DNA of 42,721 bases from assembly GCA_903864935.1 (NCBI GenBank), contig CAIPHT010000004.1, positions 1 through 42,721 of the forward strand, written 5' to 3'. The first letter of the stretch is position 1. Every line of letters begins with the position of its first letter. Position numbers and translations under genes: made by a program. The DNA is from Candidatus Vogelbacteria bacterium (lineage in GTDB: Bacteria > Patescibacteriota > Minisyncoccia > Phycocordibacterales > XYD1-FULL-46-19). This document shows, piece by piece, positions 14,657 to 22,091 of the stretch. Under the pieces are notes generated by a model. The model was not told the origin of the DNA. It ran no database searches and was given only the letters and a program-made list of their open reading frames with translations.

Positions 14657-14767
14657 TTGACCGTTTTTCTTTTTGGTGTTATGACTAAGGCAGAATTGCT
14701 ATCGGCCCAAGGCTGATTTGAAATATATGACCATCTAAACCCAAACCCCCGGAAGGAGGATAGACTT
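14657..14767 (+). promoter_or_regulatory. Shared promoter-leader element, copy B
   Basis: TTGACC (14657-14662), 17 bases, extended -10 TGtTATGAC (hexamer 14680-14685). The hairpin is ATCGGCC (14701-14707) with GGCTGAT (14711-14717) around CAA; TTGAAATAT follows, then CCCCCGGAAGGAGG with the ribosome-binding site. From TTGAC to GGAAGGAGGA (104 bases) it differs from copy C at only three positions. Confidence 0.8.
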
Positions 14768-15757
14768 ATGTTGCCTGATGTTGATGAGAAAAAACAGGCC
14801 TATAGGGCGATTGCCTCGTTACGTTATATCGATTGGGAGACGGTAGTCAAAGCCGCTCAAAAGTTTCTCCCCGAAGAGGAGAGAACCAGTGAGTACCTTC
14901 GCCTCGTTGACGCTGAAGTCTCTGATAGCCATACTCTTGGTCTTTTCAAGACTCTGGCCCTGTTGCCCGAAGCGGAACGGGTGGTAAAAGTCAAAGAGCT
15001 CATCCAGAACCCTCGACTTGTTAACCATATAGCTGAGCTGATTAATCTTCTGCCCGAGGCAGAGAAAGCCAATGAGAACAAACGACTGTTCGACTCTTAT
15101 CTCGCTAATGGCCACCTGTCTTCGGCTCAAGAGCTTGGTCGGGCAATTGGTCGGAATCTTACAGACAAGGATGTTCTTTTTGTCATTGAGGAAGCAAAAA
15201 GGTACCACTACGGCGAAGTCTATATGGCCAAGGCACTGGACTTTCTCTCGGAGCCTTCACGAAGCGAAGAACTGAACAAGCTTTTGGTGGGGATGATAAC
15301 CAAGAGCTCCCCCAAAGCGATCTTGGAAGTTGCCCTGATCGTTGGGCACGACCTTACCGATAAAGAAAAGGAGCTCATTCTCGAAAGCTGTCTCTCTCGG
15401 TCAGCGCTTTCTTATTCCAAGGAAGCCGCCAAACTTCTTGGCCGGGAATTAACGTTACTAGAGGTGGAGAGAATCTTTGAGGGCCAACTTGTCGTTCCTC
15501 ATTGCCTCGAGCTTGCTCTTGGCACCGCCCAAATTCTCCCCGAACCGAACAGGACCATTTGTCGGGAGAAAATCTTGGCAAGGGCTCTTCAAACGGAGAA
15601 TTACTTTGATTCGGTACAAAAAATAGTCAAAGTAATTGGCCGGGAATTGACACGACCAGAGCTTCTCGCTTTTCTTGAACGGATATCTGGCGAAGAGACG
15701 TATCGACAATCTTCTGTGGCCACCGTTGTCAACGAACTCCTAAAGGGAACTGACTGA
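14768..15757 (+). CDS. Helical-repeat orphan protein
   Basis: A 329-residue all-helical protein built from degenerate repeats. The motif LPE or LSE followed by x2-3 and a basic residue occurs near 34, 66, 95, 160 and 257. The motif 'G[RH]xLT' occurs at 128, 193, 225 and 291. This suggests an alpha-solenoid made of about 30-35-residue units, a fold used for protein or RNA binding. There is no signal peptide. ATG 14768 follows GGAAGGAGG by eight bases. It shares its leader with the next gene but no protein similarity. Function unknown. Confidence 0.7.
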   Translation: MLPDVDEKKQAYRAIASLRYIDWETVVKAAQKFLPEEERTSEYLRLVDAEVSDSHTLGLFKTLALLPEAERVVKVKELIQNPRLVNHIAELINLLPEAEKANENKRLFDSYLANGHLSSAQELGRAIGRNLTDKDVLFVIEEAKRYHYGEVYMAKALDFLSEPSRSEELNKLLVGMITKSSPKAILEVALIVGHDLTDKEKELILESCLSRSALSYSKEAAKLLGRELTLLEVERIFEGQLVVPHCLELALGTAQILPEPNRTICREKILARALQTENYFDSVQKIVKVIGRELTRPELLAFLERISGEETYRQSSVATVVNELLKGTD

Positions 15758-15780
15758 CCCCCCCACCAAGAACAAAGAGG

Positions 15781-15817
15781 CCCCGCCTCGAAGTTTGAGG
15801 TGGGGTTTCTTTTTTTT
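15781..15817 (+). terminator. Intrinsic terminator overlapping the next -35
   Basis: CCCCGCCTC (15781-15789) pairs with GAGGTGGGG (15797-15805). The T run (15806-15817) runs directly into TTGACT of the next promoter. Confidence 0.88.
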
Positions 15818-15926
15818 GACTCTTTTTCTTTTTGGTGTTATGACTAAGACAGAATTGCTATCGGCCCAAGGCTGATTTGAAATATATGACCATCTAAACC
15901 CAAACCCCCGGAAGGAGGAAGAAGAT
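15816..15926 (+). promoter_or_regulatory. Shared promoter-leader element, copy C
   Basis: TTGACT (15816-15821), 17 bases, TGtTATGAC (hexamer 15839-15844). The hairpin is ATCGGCC (15860-15866) with GGCTGAT (15870-15876), and GGAAGGAGGA ends seven bases before ATG 15927. Nearly identical to copy B. Confidence 0.8.
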
Positions 15927-16622
15927 ATGAATTTCGCCAGTGGCGCTATTACGCCTGGGTACTACTATTTGTATATGCCCAATACCTTGAGACGCTTGCG
16001 TCTTGAGATGGATGCTGACGGCATTGCTGCCGATGAGATTTTGGATCACACAAGCCCTGATATGTTTTGTGGCAGGGAGTATCCTCACTCGAGAAACCTT
16101 GATCTCGGCAACGACCAATTTGGGCAGAGCCTGTCGCCGGAACTTTCTGCCTCCGTTTGCAAAATGACCGAGCTCTTGAAGTTCGATGGTGCCAGGTGGT
16201 TCAGTCTTCACGCTCATTACTCCTTGTTCCCGGAGCTTGCCGAGTATCTAGTCCCCGAGCTGCTCTATGGGGAAGATGATCGTATTGATGAGGAGAGACA
16301 GCGGATGAAAAAAGAACTAAAGAAAAAGAAGTTCTCACGTCGCTCCGTGAAGATGCCCTTCCAAGAGCTTGATGAAGATTTTGGCTATCAGGATTACGCT
16401 TGTGATAACCCTGGTCGAACCATTCTTGAGCGGTTGAATTACGAACTTTGGGAAGGACGGTCACGCTTCGGGCAGGTCAATTCTCGCGAGATCCACTCAA
16501 TGGCCACGCCCTATCAGGTCGTCGAGTTCAAGAAGCTCGTCTTAGACGGCTATTTAAAAGAGTGCGAAGCAGCATCTCTTCTATCGAACGCCGGATTTCT
16601 TGAAGTTATTGAGAGCTTCTGA
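15927..16622 (+). CDS. Orphan protein, unknown
   Basis: A 231-residue soluble, acidic protein with a Tyr-rich start (GYYYLYMP) and a lysine-rich linker near residues 128-141 (MKKELKKKKFSRRS). No family or catalytic motif is recognised. It is a single-gene unit with a strong Shine-Dalgarno and a strong terminator. Its promoter-leader is the twin of that at 14657-14767, so the two genes should be expressed together. Confidence 0.7.
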   Translation: MNFASGAITPGYYYLYMPNTLRRLRLEMDADGIAADEILDHTSPDMFCGREYPHSRNLDLGNDQFGQSLSPELSASVCKMTELLKFDGARWFSLHAHYSLFPELAEYLVPELLYGEDDRIDEERQRMKKELKKKKFSRRSVKMPFQELDEDFGYQDYACDNPGRTILERLNYELWEGRSRFGQVNSREIHSMATPYQVVEFKKLVLDGYLKECEAASLLSNAGFLEVIESF

Positions 16623-16645
16623 CTATTTTCATGGCTACACAACAA

Positions 16646-16680
16646 ACCCCGTCGCGCGCATGCGCGACGGGGTGTTTCTT
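16646..16680. terminator. Intrinsic terminator
   Basis: ACCCCGTCGCGC (16646-16657) and GCGCGACGGGGT (16662-16673) form a perfect 12-bp stem with loop GCAT, followed by a T-rich tract. It separates two convergent genes. Confidence 0.9.
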
Positions 16681-16694
16681 TTTATTTTTTTTGA

Positions 16695-17162
16695 TTAAGC
16701 TTTAACTTTAGTCTTGGTCGAAGTTTTTGCTTTAGCTTTTGTTGCTGGCTTGGTCGCTTTTTCAGAACACTTCGGACAACGGCAGCCGTGCGGTTTGATA
16801 TACTCGTTGAAGTATTCTTTGCCATAGTCGTAGAGAACTTCTTCACCCTTTTTTATCTTGCGCAGTGACATAATAAAGACTTGGCCTTTAATAATCTCGG
16901 CTTCAGCATTGGGCCGGCACGAGTGATTGAAGTAACGGGCCTTATTCTCTCGGATGGAGCCATCAATCGTTTTCTTTGAATTTATCTCGAAGAGATACTT
17001 ACTATTAATAGTATATTCTTCTTCAGGCGAGATGGTGCGACCGAAGTACTCCATCAGGCAGGCGCCCTTAGGGATATCTTCGCCGGCAAAAATGCCGAGA
17101 CCAGCAATTGAACGTTTCACTAATAATTTATAATCACCGGGTGTATATTTTGTTTTTTTCAT
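16695..17162 (-). CDS. SET-domain protein (putative lysine methyltransferase)
   Basis: A 155-residue protein with a complete minimal SET domain. GLGIFAGEDIPKG is at 21-33, the pseudoknot motif NHSCRPN at 79-85, the catalytic-tyrosine motif VLYDYG at 109-114, and a short post-SET CRCPKC at 127-132. The last 23 residues are a Lys/Thr/Ala/Pro tail (8 lysines) like a histone H1 tail. Known SET proteins methylate lysines using SAM; Chlamydia SET proteins act on histone-like proteins. The substrate here is unknown, and self-methylation of the tail is possible. It is divergent from the gene at 17208, with back-to-back -10 elements. Confidence 0.88.
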   Translation of the reverse strand: MKKTKYTPGDYKLLVKRSIAGLGIFAGEDIPKGACLMEYFGRTISPEEEYTINSKYLFEINSKKTIDGSIRENKARYFNHSCRPNAEAEIIKGQVFIMSLRKIKKGEEVLYDYGKEYFNEYIKPHGCRCPKCSEKATKPATKAKAKTSTKTKVKA

Positions 17163-17170
17163 ACCAAGGC

Positions 17171-17176
17171 ATTATA
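17171..17176 (-). promoter_or_regulatory. -10 element for the SET gene
   Basis: TATAAT on the minus strand, eight bases before the start codon at 17162. Confidence 0.6.
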
Positions 17177-17195
17177 CCTTAAGCGCTTTTATTGG

Positions 17196-17201
17196 TAAAA
17201 T
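17196..17201 (+). promoter_or_regulatory. Extended -10 element (TGgTAAAAT), leaderless start
   Basis: The hexamer ends six bases before ATG 17208 and is only 19 bases from the divergent SET -10, so the two promoters must share one face of a very short region. Confidence 0.6.
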
Positions 17202-17207
17202 AGGGGA

Positions 17208-17828
17208 ATGAAGAAGGAGACTTTTGGCTTAACCAAAACGGAGTTAAAAATTTTAAAAAAGCTCTCGACCCCGATTAAAATTCAGGATTGGCTTGACGCC
17301 GTGCCTCTTAATCATGAGAGGGACGGTGAGACTTATATGTCCCCGCGCAAAGCTCTTCGCGAGAACAAAATGCATTGCTTGGAGGGGGCCCTTGTCGCGG
17401 CGCTGTGCCTTGCTCTCCAAGGCGAAGAGCCACTCCTTCTCGATCTTAAGGCGCCCAAAGATGTTGACCATGTTGTGGCTCTATATAAGAAGAACGGTTA
17501 TTGGGGGGCGATTAGTAAGACTAACCACGCGGCGCTCCGCTTCCGTGACCCGGTTTATAAAACGATTCGCGAATTGGCCGTGTCATACTTTAATGAATAT
17601 TTTGATAATGGCACAAAGAAAAAAACTTTGCGGAGTTATGCTGGCCCATTTAATCTTAAGAAATTGGGGACAGATTGGGTCACGACTGAAGAAGACCTCT
17701 TCTCTTTACCTTTTGTTCTCGATGCTTTGCCTCACAAGCAAATTTTCCCTAAAGCGAATGAGAAATTTATCCGTCCGGCCGACAAGATGGAGCTAAAGGC
17801 GGGGAGCATTGTCGAGTGGCCGAGTTAA
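17208..17828 (+). CDS. Transglutaminase-like cysteine-hydrolase candidate
   Basis: A 206-residue soluble protein. The segment NKMHCLEGALVAALCL puts Cys57 at the start of a helix, His88 sits in DVDHVVALY, and an Asn/Asp follows in TNHAALRFRD (106-114). Cys at a helix start, then a strand with His, then Asp/Asn is the order of a transglutaminase/papain-like catalytic triad. I have seen this kind of protein in CPR genomes but know no assigned substrate. The catalytic reading is inference. The next gene's -10 lies just after its stop. Confidence 0.55.
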   Translation: MKKETFGLTKTELKILKKLSTPIKIQDWLDAVPLNHERDGETYMSPRKALRENKMHCLEGALVAALCLALQGEEPLLLDLKAPKDVDHVVALYKKNGYWGAISKTNHAALRFRDPVYKTIRELAVSYFNEYFDNGTKKKTLRSYAGPFNLKKLGTDWVTTEEDLFSLPFVLDALPHKQIFPKANEKFIRPADKMELKAGSIVEWPS

Positions 17829-17838
17829 TCTTTTGTGC

Positions 17839-17844
17839 TATACT
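17839..17844 (+). promoter_or_regulatory. Extended -10 element (TGcTATACT), leaderless start
   Basis: The hexamer ends seven bases before ATG 17852. Confidence 0.65.
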
Positions 17845-17851
17845 GGCGCTC

Positions 17852-18712
17852 ATGAACAGGCTTCAAATTTTTCTCTTGGTCTCTCTAATTCTCGTTGTTG
17901 TTTTATTGGTGGGCGGGGGATTAGGTGGCTATTATACCTGGTCTCTTCATCAGAAAAATTTGTCACTTGAAGCGAAGAACAAAGAATTACAAACGTTGGT
18001 GACGACGACAAGTGGTGATTTGGCTAGCACCACGGCTCGACTTCAAGAAGAGGCGGCTAAAACCAACGAACTTTTTAGTCAGGTGAGCACGATTGCCTCG
18101 ACTGTTGGCACGCTTGATAAATTAAGTAAAACAGACAAAGAGTTATTAAAAAAATATTCTAAAATTTATTTTCTCAACGAGAATTATATTCCCGCGCGCT
18201 TAGCGACCATTACGCCTGCCTTTCTTTATAATCCTAAAGCCCCTTTCCTTATCCATGCTTCGGTCTGGCCCTATCTTGAGCGAATGATCGTTGCGGCCTC
18301 TTCCTCTGGCATTAATTTGCAAATCAATTCGGCTTACCGCTCTTTTGGTACGCAAGCGGCGCTTAAGAGCAATTATAAAGTGGTCTTTGGCTCGGGGGCT
18401 AATAAGTTCTCGGCCGATCAGGGCTACTCTGAGCATCAACTTGGCACCACTGTCGATATCACTACACCGAGCGTCGCCCCGACTTCGCTTAATTTTGCCA
18501 AGACGCCGGCCTATGACTGGTTACTTAAGAATGCTTATAGTTATGGCTTTATCTTGTCTTATCCTAAAGAGAATACCTACTATCAGTATGAGCCATGGCA
18601 CTGGCGCTTTGTCGGTGTGGCGCTCGCGACCAAGCTCCACGAAGAAAATAAATTCTTCTATAATTACCCACAGAGATTGATAGATACTTACTTGGTAAAT
18701 ATCTTCGACTAA
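17852..18712 (+). CDS. VanY-type D-alanyl-D-alanine carboxypeptidase
   Basis: A 286-residue membrane-anchored protein: N-terminal helix at about 5-30, coiled-coil stalk to about 90, then a peptidase M15B domain. Zinc-site motifs are visible: INSAYRSFGTQ, SEHQLGTTVDI (His and Asp ligands) and EPWHWRFVG (final His). It should trim the terminal D-Ala of peptidoglycan stem peptides outside the membrane. The frame is open to 17816, inside the previous gene; ATG 17852 fits the -10 and gives a proper membrane anchor. Confidence 0.9.
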   Translation: MNRLQIFLLVSLILVVVLLVGGGLGGYYTWSLHQKNLSLEAKNKELQTLVTTTSGDLASTTARLQEEAAKTNELFSQVSTIASTVGTLDKLSKTDKELLKKYSKIYFLNENYIPARLATITPAFLYNPKAPFLIHASVWPYLERMIVAASSSGINLQINSAYRSFGTQAALKSNYKVVFGSGANKFSADQGYSEHQLGTTVDITTPSVAPTSLNFAKTPAYDWLLKNAYSYGFILSYPKENTYYQYEPWHWRFVGVALATKLHEENKFFYNYPQRLIDTYLVNIFD

Positions 18713-18721
18713 ACTATCAAG

Positions 18722-19690
18722 TTAAACTTTCTTCTCCTCGGCAATTTGATTGAGGATTTTTTTAAGTGGTTCGAGGCTCTCGTCGTCAATTACGGAGATA
18801 GCAAAAACTTCGGGGTTGAGTTTCTTGGCTTTGGTTAAGAGTTTCTTTAATTCTTTTTCTTCTACCATATCGCTCTTGGAGATAATTAGGTATTCTTTTT
18901 TCTTAGCGAGCTCGGGGTTATGAGCAGAGAGCTCGGCGCGAATAGTTTTGTAATCAGCCTCAATATCAGTGCTGTCGGCCGCGATGAAGTGGAAAATAAT
19001 TTTGGTGCGCTCAATATGGCGCAAGAATTTATGACCCAAGCCCTTACCCTCGGAGGCGCCTTCAATCAAGCCGGGGATATCAGCGAGCACGAGATCATAA
19101 TAAGCGCCGAGATTTGGCTCGAGGGTGGTGAAGGGGTAATTGGCCACCTTGCTCTTGGCATTAGTGAGCATGTTTAAAAGAGTAGATTTCCCTACATTAG
19201 GCAAACCAACGAAACCAACGTCGGCAATCATCTTAAGCTCTAAGAGGACGTCGCATTCTTCGCCGGGGAGTCCGGGTTGGAACTCTTGGGGCGTGGTATT
19301 CTCGGCCGAGCGGAACTTGAAGTTACCTTTGCCCCCATAGCCACCCTTGGCCACCAAAATTTTCTCACCAATGGAGAGCATCTCACGGTCCTTGCCGGTT
19401 GTGAGATTGTGGATAACGGTGCCCACTGGGATACGGAAGATGAGGTCCTCGCCATCAGGGCCGTCAACAAAATTGCCATGCCCACGACCACCGTCAGGGG
19501 CAATGAGATCCTTCTGGTAGCGGAATTGAGCTAGGGCTCCCAGGTCGGAGACCCCCTCGAAGATAACGCTTGCGCCCTTGCCACCGTTACCGCCATCTGG
19601 GCCCTGAGCCATCTTTAATTTTTTGAAGGCGACAGCGCCACGGCCCCCGTGGCCAGCCGCTACCTTTACTTGGACTTCGTCTAATAACAT
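18722..19690 (-). CDS. obgE: GTPase Obg/CgtA
   Basis: A 322-residue protein. The Gly-rich Obg fold (HGGRGAVAFKK, PDGGNGGKGA) covers about 1-155. The G domain has G1 GLPNVGKST (162-170), G3 DIPGLI (204-209) and a G4 that reads SKSD (271-274) in place of NKxD. The C-terminal OCT domain found in many Obg proteins is absent. Obg binds the 50S subunit and guides late ribosome assembly. The start ATG at 19690 is nine bases from its -10. It is divergent from the AI-2E transporter gene. Confidence 0.95.
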   Translation of the reverse strand: MLLDEVQVKVAAGHGGRGAVAFKKLKMAQGPDGGNGGKGASVIFEGVSDLGALAQFRYQKDLIAPDGGRGHGNFVDGPDGEDLIFRIPVGTVIHNLTTGKDREMLSIGEKILVAKGGYGGKGNFKFRSAENTTPQEFQPGLPGEECDVLLELKMIADVGFVGLPNVGKSTLLNMLTNAKSKVANYPFTTLEPNLGAYYDLVLADIPGLIEGASEGKGLGHKFLRHIERTKIIFHFIAADSTDIEADYKTIRAELSAHNPELAKKKEYLIISKSDMVEEKELKKLLTKAKKLNPEVFAISVIDDESLEPLKKILNQIAEEKKV

Positions 19691-19699
19691 AGTGTAGTG

Positions 19700-19705
19700 A
19701 GTATA
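19700..19705 (-). promoter_or_regulatory. Extended -10 element (TGcTATACT) for obgE
   Basis: The hexamer ends nine bases before the obgE start on the minus strand. Confidence 0.65.
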
Positions 19706-19726
19706 GCACCTTTTTGGTCTTTTTGT

Positions 19727-19732
19727 TATAAT
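19727..19732 (+). promoter_or_regulatory. Extended -10 element (TGtTATAAT), leaderless start
   Basis: The hexamer ends seven bases before ATG 19740. Confidence 0.7.
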
Positions 19733-19739
19733 TTGACTA

Positions 19740-20777
19740 ATGACCAACACTAAGCCTCGTCTCTACTTCCTATTGTTCTTATTGCTGGCTACCTCAGTTG
19801 TCGCTTATTTAATCCTTAAGCCGTTCTTGTCGGCCTTGGTTTTGGGTGCCGTTTTTGCCATTGTTTGTCAGCCTCTCTATCGCGCGCTTCTTCGCACCTA
19901 CAAACAGCAGGCGAGTCTGGCGGCGATAACGACCCTTCTCTTTGTTTTTATCTTTATTTTTGTTCCGCTCTTCTTAATTAGTTGGCAAGTTTTCGGCGAG
20001 GGGCAACAACTCTACGCTTCAATCTCAGGCAACTTCGATAATGCGAGCTTGGTATCTTGGGCCAATCTTTTGGGTGAGAGGCTTAAGAGTTTGTCTCCCG
20101 TTTTTGCCAGTTTCTCTTTTGATCTCAGTCTCTATCTTAAGAATGGTTTAGATTTCTTATTAAATAATTTTGGTTCAATCTTCCTCAACTTGGCGAGACT
20201 TATGACCGAGCTTCTCGTCTTCTTGTTTGCCTTTTATTATTTTCTAAGAGATGGCGCCAAAATAAAAAAGGCCATAGTGAGAATTAGTCCGCTTACTGAA
20301 GAGGATGACGAAATCATTATTAAGAAGATTATTCTTGCCGTGAACTCAGTGCTTAAGGGGAGCCTGCTTCTGGCTATTATCCAGGGGGCCCTTATTGCGG
20401 TTGGACTCTTTATCTTTGGAGTGCCGAGCCCTGTTCTCTGGGGATCGGTGGCCGCTATTGGTACGCTTATTCCTTTTGTCGGGACCACTTTGGTTGTGGT
20501 GCCGGCTACTCTTTATCTCTACTTCAATGGCCAGACCTTGGCGGCGCTCGGGATCTTGCTTTGGGGTTTAGTTTTCGTGGGGGCTACCGAGCACTTGCTC
20601 CGTCCACCGCTTGTCGGGCGAGGGATGAGCTTGCATCCACTACTCGTCTTGTTATCTGTCCTCGGGGGTCTATCTCTCTTTGGCCCCGTCGGCTTCATCC
20701 TCGGGCCACTTGTAGCCACCCTTCTTATGGTCCTACTAGATATCTGCTCAACTTTTGTCACCAAGGGCTCAGCCTAG
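19740..20777 (+). CDS. AI-2E family (TqsA/PerM-like) membrane transporter
   Basis: A 345-residue polytopic protein with a hydrophobic hairpin near 8-40, a helix at about 58-80, a soluble middle and a cluster of C-terminal helices. The family signature appears as 'SLFGPVGFILGPLVATLLMVLL' near the end, with the typical 'VPSPVLWGSVAAIGTLIPFVG' before it. Members export small molecules (autoinducer 2) or act as Na+/H+ antiporters; the substrate here cannot be told. Length is normal. Confidence 0.9.
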   Translation: MTNTKPRLYFLLFLLLATSVVAYLILKPFLSALVLGAVFAIVCQPLYRALLRTYKQQASLAAITTLLFVFIFIFVPLFLISWQVFGEGQQLYASISGNFDNASLVSWANLLGERLKSLSPVFASFSFDLSLYLKNGLDFLLNNFGSIFLNLARLMTELLVFLFAFYYFLRDGAKIKKAIVRISPLTEEDDEIIIKKIILAVNSVLKGSLLLAIIQGALIAVGLFIFGVPSPVLWGSVAAIGTLIPFVGTTLVVVPATLYLYFNGQTLAALGILLWGLVFVGATEHLLRPPLVGRGMSLHPLLVLLSVLGGLSLFGPVGFILGPLVATLLMVLLDICSTFVTKGSA

Positions 20778-20785
20778 TTTTTTAC

Positions 20786-20814
20786 TTGACACGAAGTCTA
20801 AATAGGAGTCTAAT
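20786..20814 (+). promoter_or_regulatory. Promoter for the 60-residue orphan
   Basis: TTGACA, 17 bases, TCTAAT. A short hairpin CCTGA/TCAGG follows in the leader (about 20835-20847) before the ribosome-binding site. Confidence 0.65.
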
Positions 20815-20872
20815 TAAATTCAGACATATGAGGGCCTGATGGTCAGGTTCTCGAAATTTGGAGGGTTGGGAA

Positions 20873-21055
20873 ATGGTTGGTTTGTTTGGGGGCGTTGACC
20901 CCATGACTTCGGAGGAGGAGAGACAGGAACTCCGCACCTGTCGGAGGACTCTCAACTTCGTCGAATATCTGGGGCTGAGCCCCCGGCTGATCAAAGTTTT
21001 TCTTCCTATCCTAGTTCCCGTCTCTTTTCTCCGCTGGCCTCGGTTTGGCGGATGA
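20873..21055 (+). CDS. 60-residue orphan peptide
   Basis: ATG 20873 follows GGAGGG (20860-20865) by seven bases. The 60-residue product has a polar acidic start (VDPMTSEEERQELR), then a hydrophobic stretch near 41-54 (LIKVFLPILVPVSF) that may insert in a membrane. It has the same design as the other orphan units: -35/-10 promoter, short leader hairpin and Shine-Dalgarno. A GC-rich dyad without a strong T run lies at about 21104-21132. Function unknown. Confidence 0.5.
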   Translation: MVGLFGGVDPMTSEEERQELRTCRRTLNFVEYLGLSPRLIKVFLPILVPVSFLRWPRFGG

Positions 21056-21146
21056 ATGAAGACAGGCGAGGGAACATAAGGAAGCGAAGCGTGCCCTTAT
21101 CCATGCCCCCGCGACCGCTTTGGCCGCGGGGGATTTCTGCCTGTGC

Positions 21147-21152
21147 TATAAT
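21147..21152 (+). promoter_or_regulatory. Extended -10 element (TGcTATAAT) for the sigma operon
   Basis: The hexamer ends nine bases before ATG 21162. A GC-rich dyad (CCCCCGCG with CGCGGGGG) lies directly upstream. Confidence 0.65.
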
Positions 21153-21161
21153 GGGTCAATT

Positions 21162-21707
21162 ATGGCCGAGTCTGAGGAAAAAGAGCTTATAATTGAAGAC
21201 ATTGTGCGAGATTATTTGGGGCTGGTCTACAGCTTCATCTTTCGTTTGACCGGGGCAGGGGAGGAGACGAGCGATATCACTCAAGAAGTCTTCGTGAAGG
21301 CGTGGAAGAACCTTGATAAATATAATCCTAAACAGAATTTCAAAACTTGGCTCCTGGCGATTGCCCGCAACACTGCCATTGATTGGTTACGCAAAAAACG
21401 GCCGATTGTTTTTTCTAAATTAGATCGTGAGGGCGAAGAGGGCGAGAGGCAAGATTTTGTCGACACCCTGGTTGATGCCGAGGTTCTTCAAGATGAACTC
21501 TTCGCGCAAAAGGAGTTAAAAGAAGAATTAGACAAACTCATTGACATCCTCCCTTTATTAAAGCGAGAGGTTCTTCTTCTTCGCCTAGAAGACGAACTCA
21601 CTTTTGAGGAAATCTCTAAACTTGTCGGGCGACCCCTAAATACGGTGAAGAGCCAATATCGCCGAGCCTTAATGCAACTAAAGAGCCTTCACCCTCGTAT
21701 TCAATAG
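21162..21707 (+). CDS. ECF-type RNA polymerase sigma factor
   Basis: A 181-residue sigma-70 family protein with only regions 2 and 4, the ECF plan. Region 2 is seen in DITQEVFVKAWKNLDKY and FKTWLLAIARNTAIDWLR. Region 4 ends with a helix-turn-helix, LTFEEISKLVGRPLNTVKSQ. It heads a run of six genes with gaps of at most six bases or overlaps, so it probably controls its own operon. The protein encoded next may be its membrane anti-sigma partner. The frame is open to 21120; ATG 21162 fits both the -10 and the family N-terminus. Confidence 0.93.
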   Translation: MAESEEKELIIEDIVRDYLGLVYSFIFRLTGAGEETSDITQEVFVKAWKNLDKYNPKQNFKTWLLAIARNTAIDWLRKKRPIVFSKLDREGEEGERQDFVDTLVDAEVLQDELFAQKELKEELDKLIDILPLLKREVLLLRLEDELTFEEISKLVGRPLNTVKSQYRRALMQLKSLHPRIQ

Positions 21708-21710
21708 CGT

Positions 21711-22091
21711 ATGACGAAATTTATCGAATCAATTAACCTGCCGGCTGGTTTGGAGTCTCGGGTTTTGGCCCGTCTTAATGAAGAGCAGCAACGGGCAGCC
21801 AAGTTTCGTTTGTTTGTTTTTGCCTTGCTGGACGCTTTATCTCTCTTGGGCCTGGTTGCCAGTCTCGTCTATCTTGCTCGAGTTTTTGCCGAGTCGGGCT
21901 TTTCTCAATACTTGTCACTTCTTTTTTCTGATGGGGGAAGTCTTTTGTCTTACTGGCGAGAACTGGTCTTGTCTTTGGCGGAGTCGTTGCCGGCGCTTGG
22001 TTTACTAGCCTTTCTTTTTGTTACCTTGATTTTAATCTGGTCTATGGCTAAAACTATTATTAATGTGCGTGTGTTAACAATGTCTATATGA
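21711..22091 (+). CDS. Membrane protein, possible anti-sigma partner
   Basis: A 126-residue protein: a short cytoplasmic N-terminus (about 1-34), then hydrophobic segments near 35-60 and 92-115. It begins three bases after the ECF sigma gene, the classic place for an anti-sigma factor. It lacks a recognisable zinc anti-sigma motif (no H..C..C), so the role is inferred from position only. Its stop overlaps the next start (ATGA at 22088-22091), which means translational coupling. Confidence 0.65.
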   Translation: MTKFIESINLPAGLESRVLARLNEEQQRAAKFRLFVFALLDALSLLGLVASLVYLARVFAESGFSQYLSLLFSDGGSLLSYWRELVLSLAESLPALGLLAFLFVTLILIWSMAKTIINVRVLTMSI

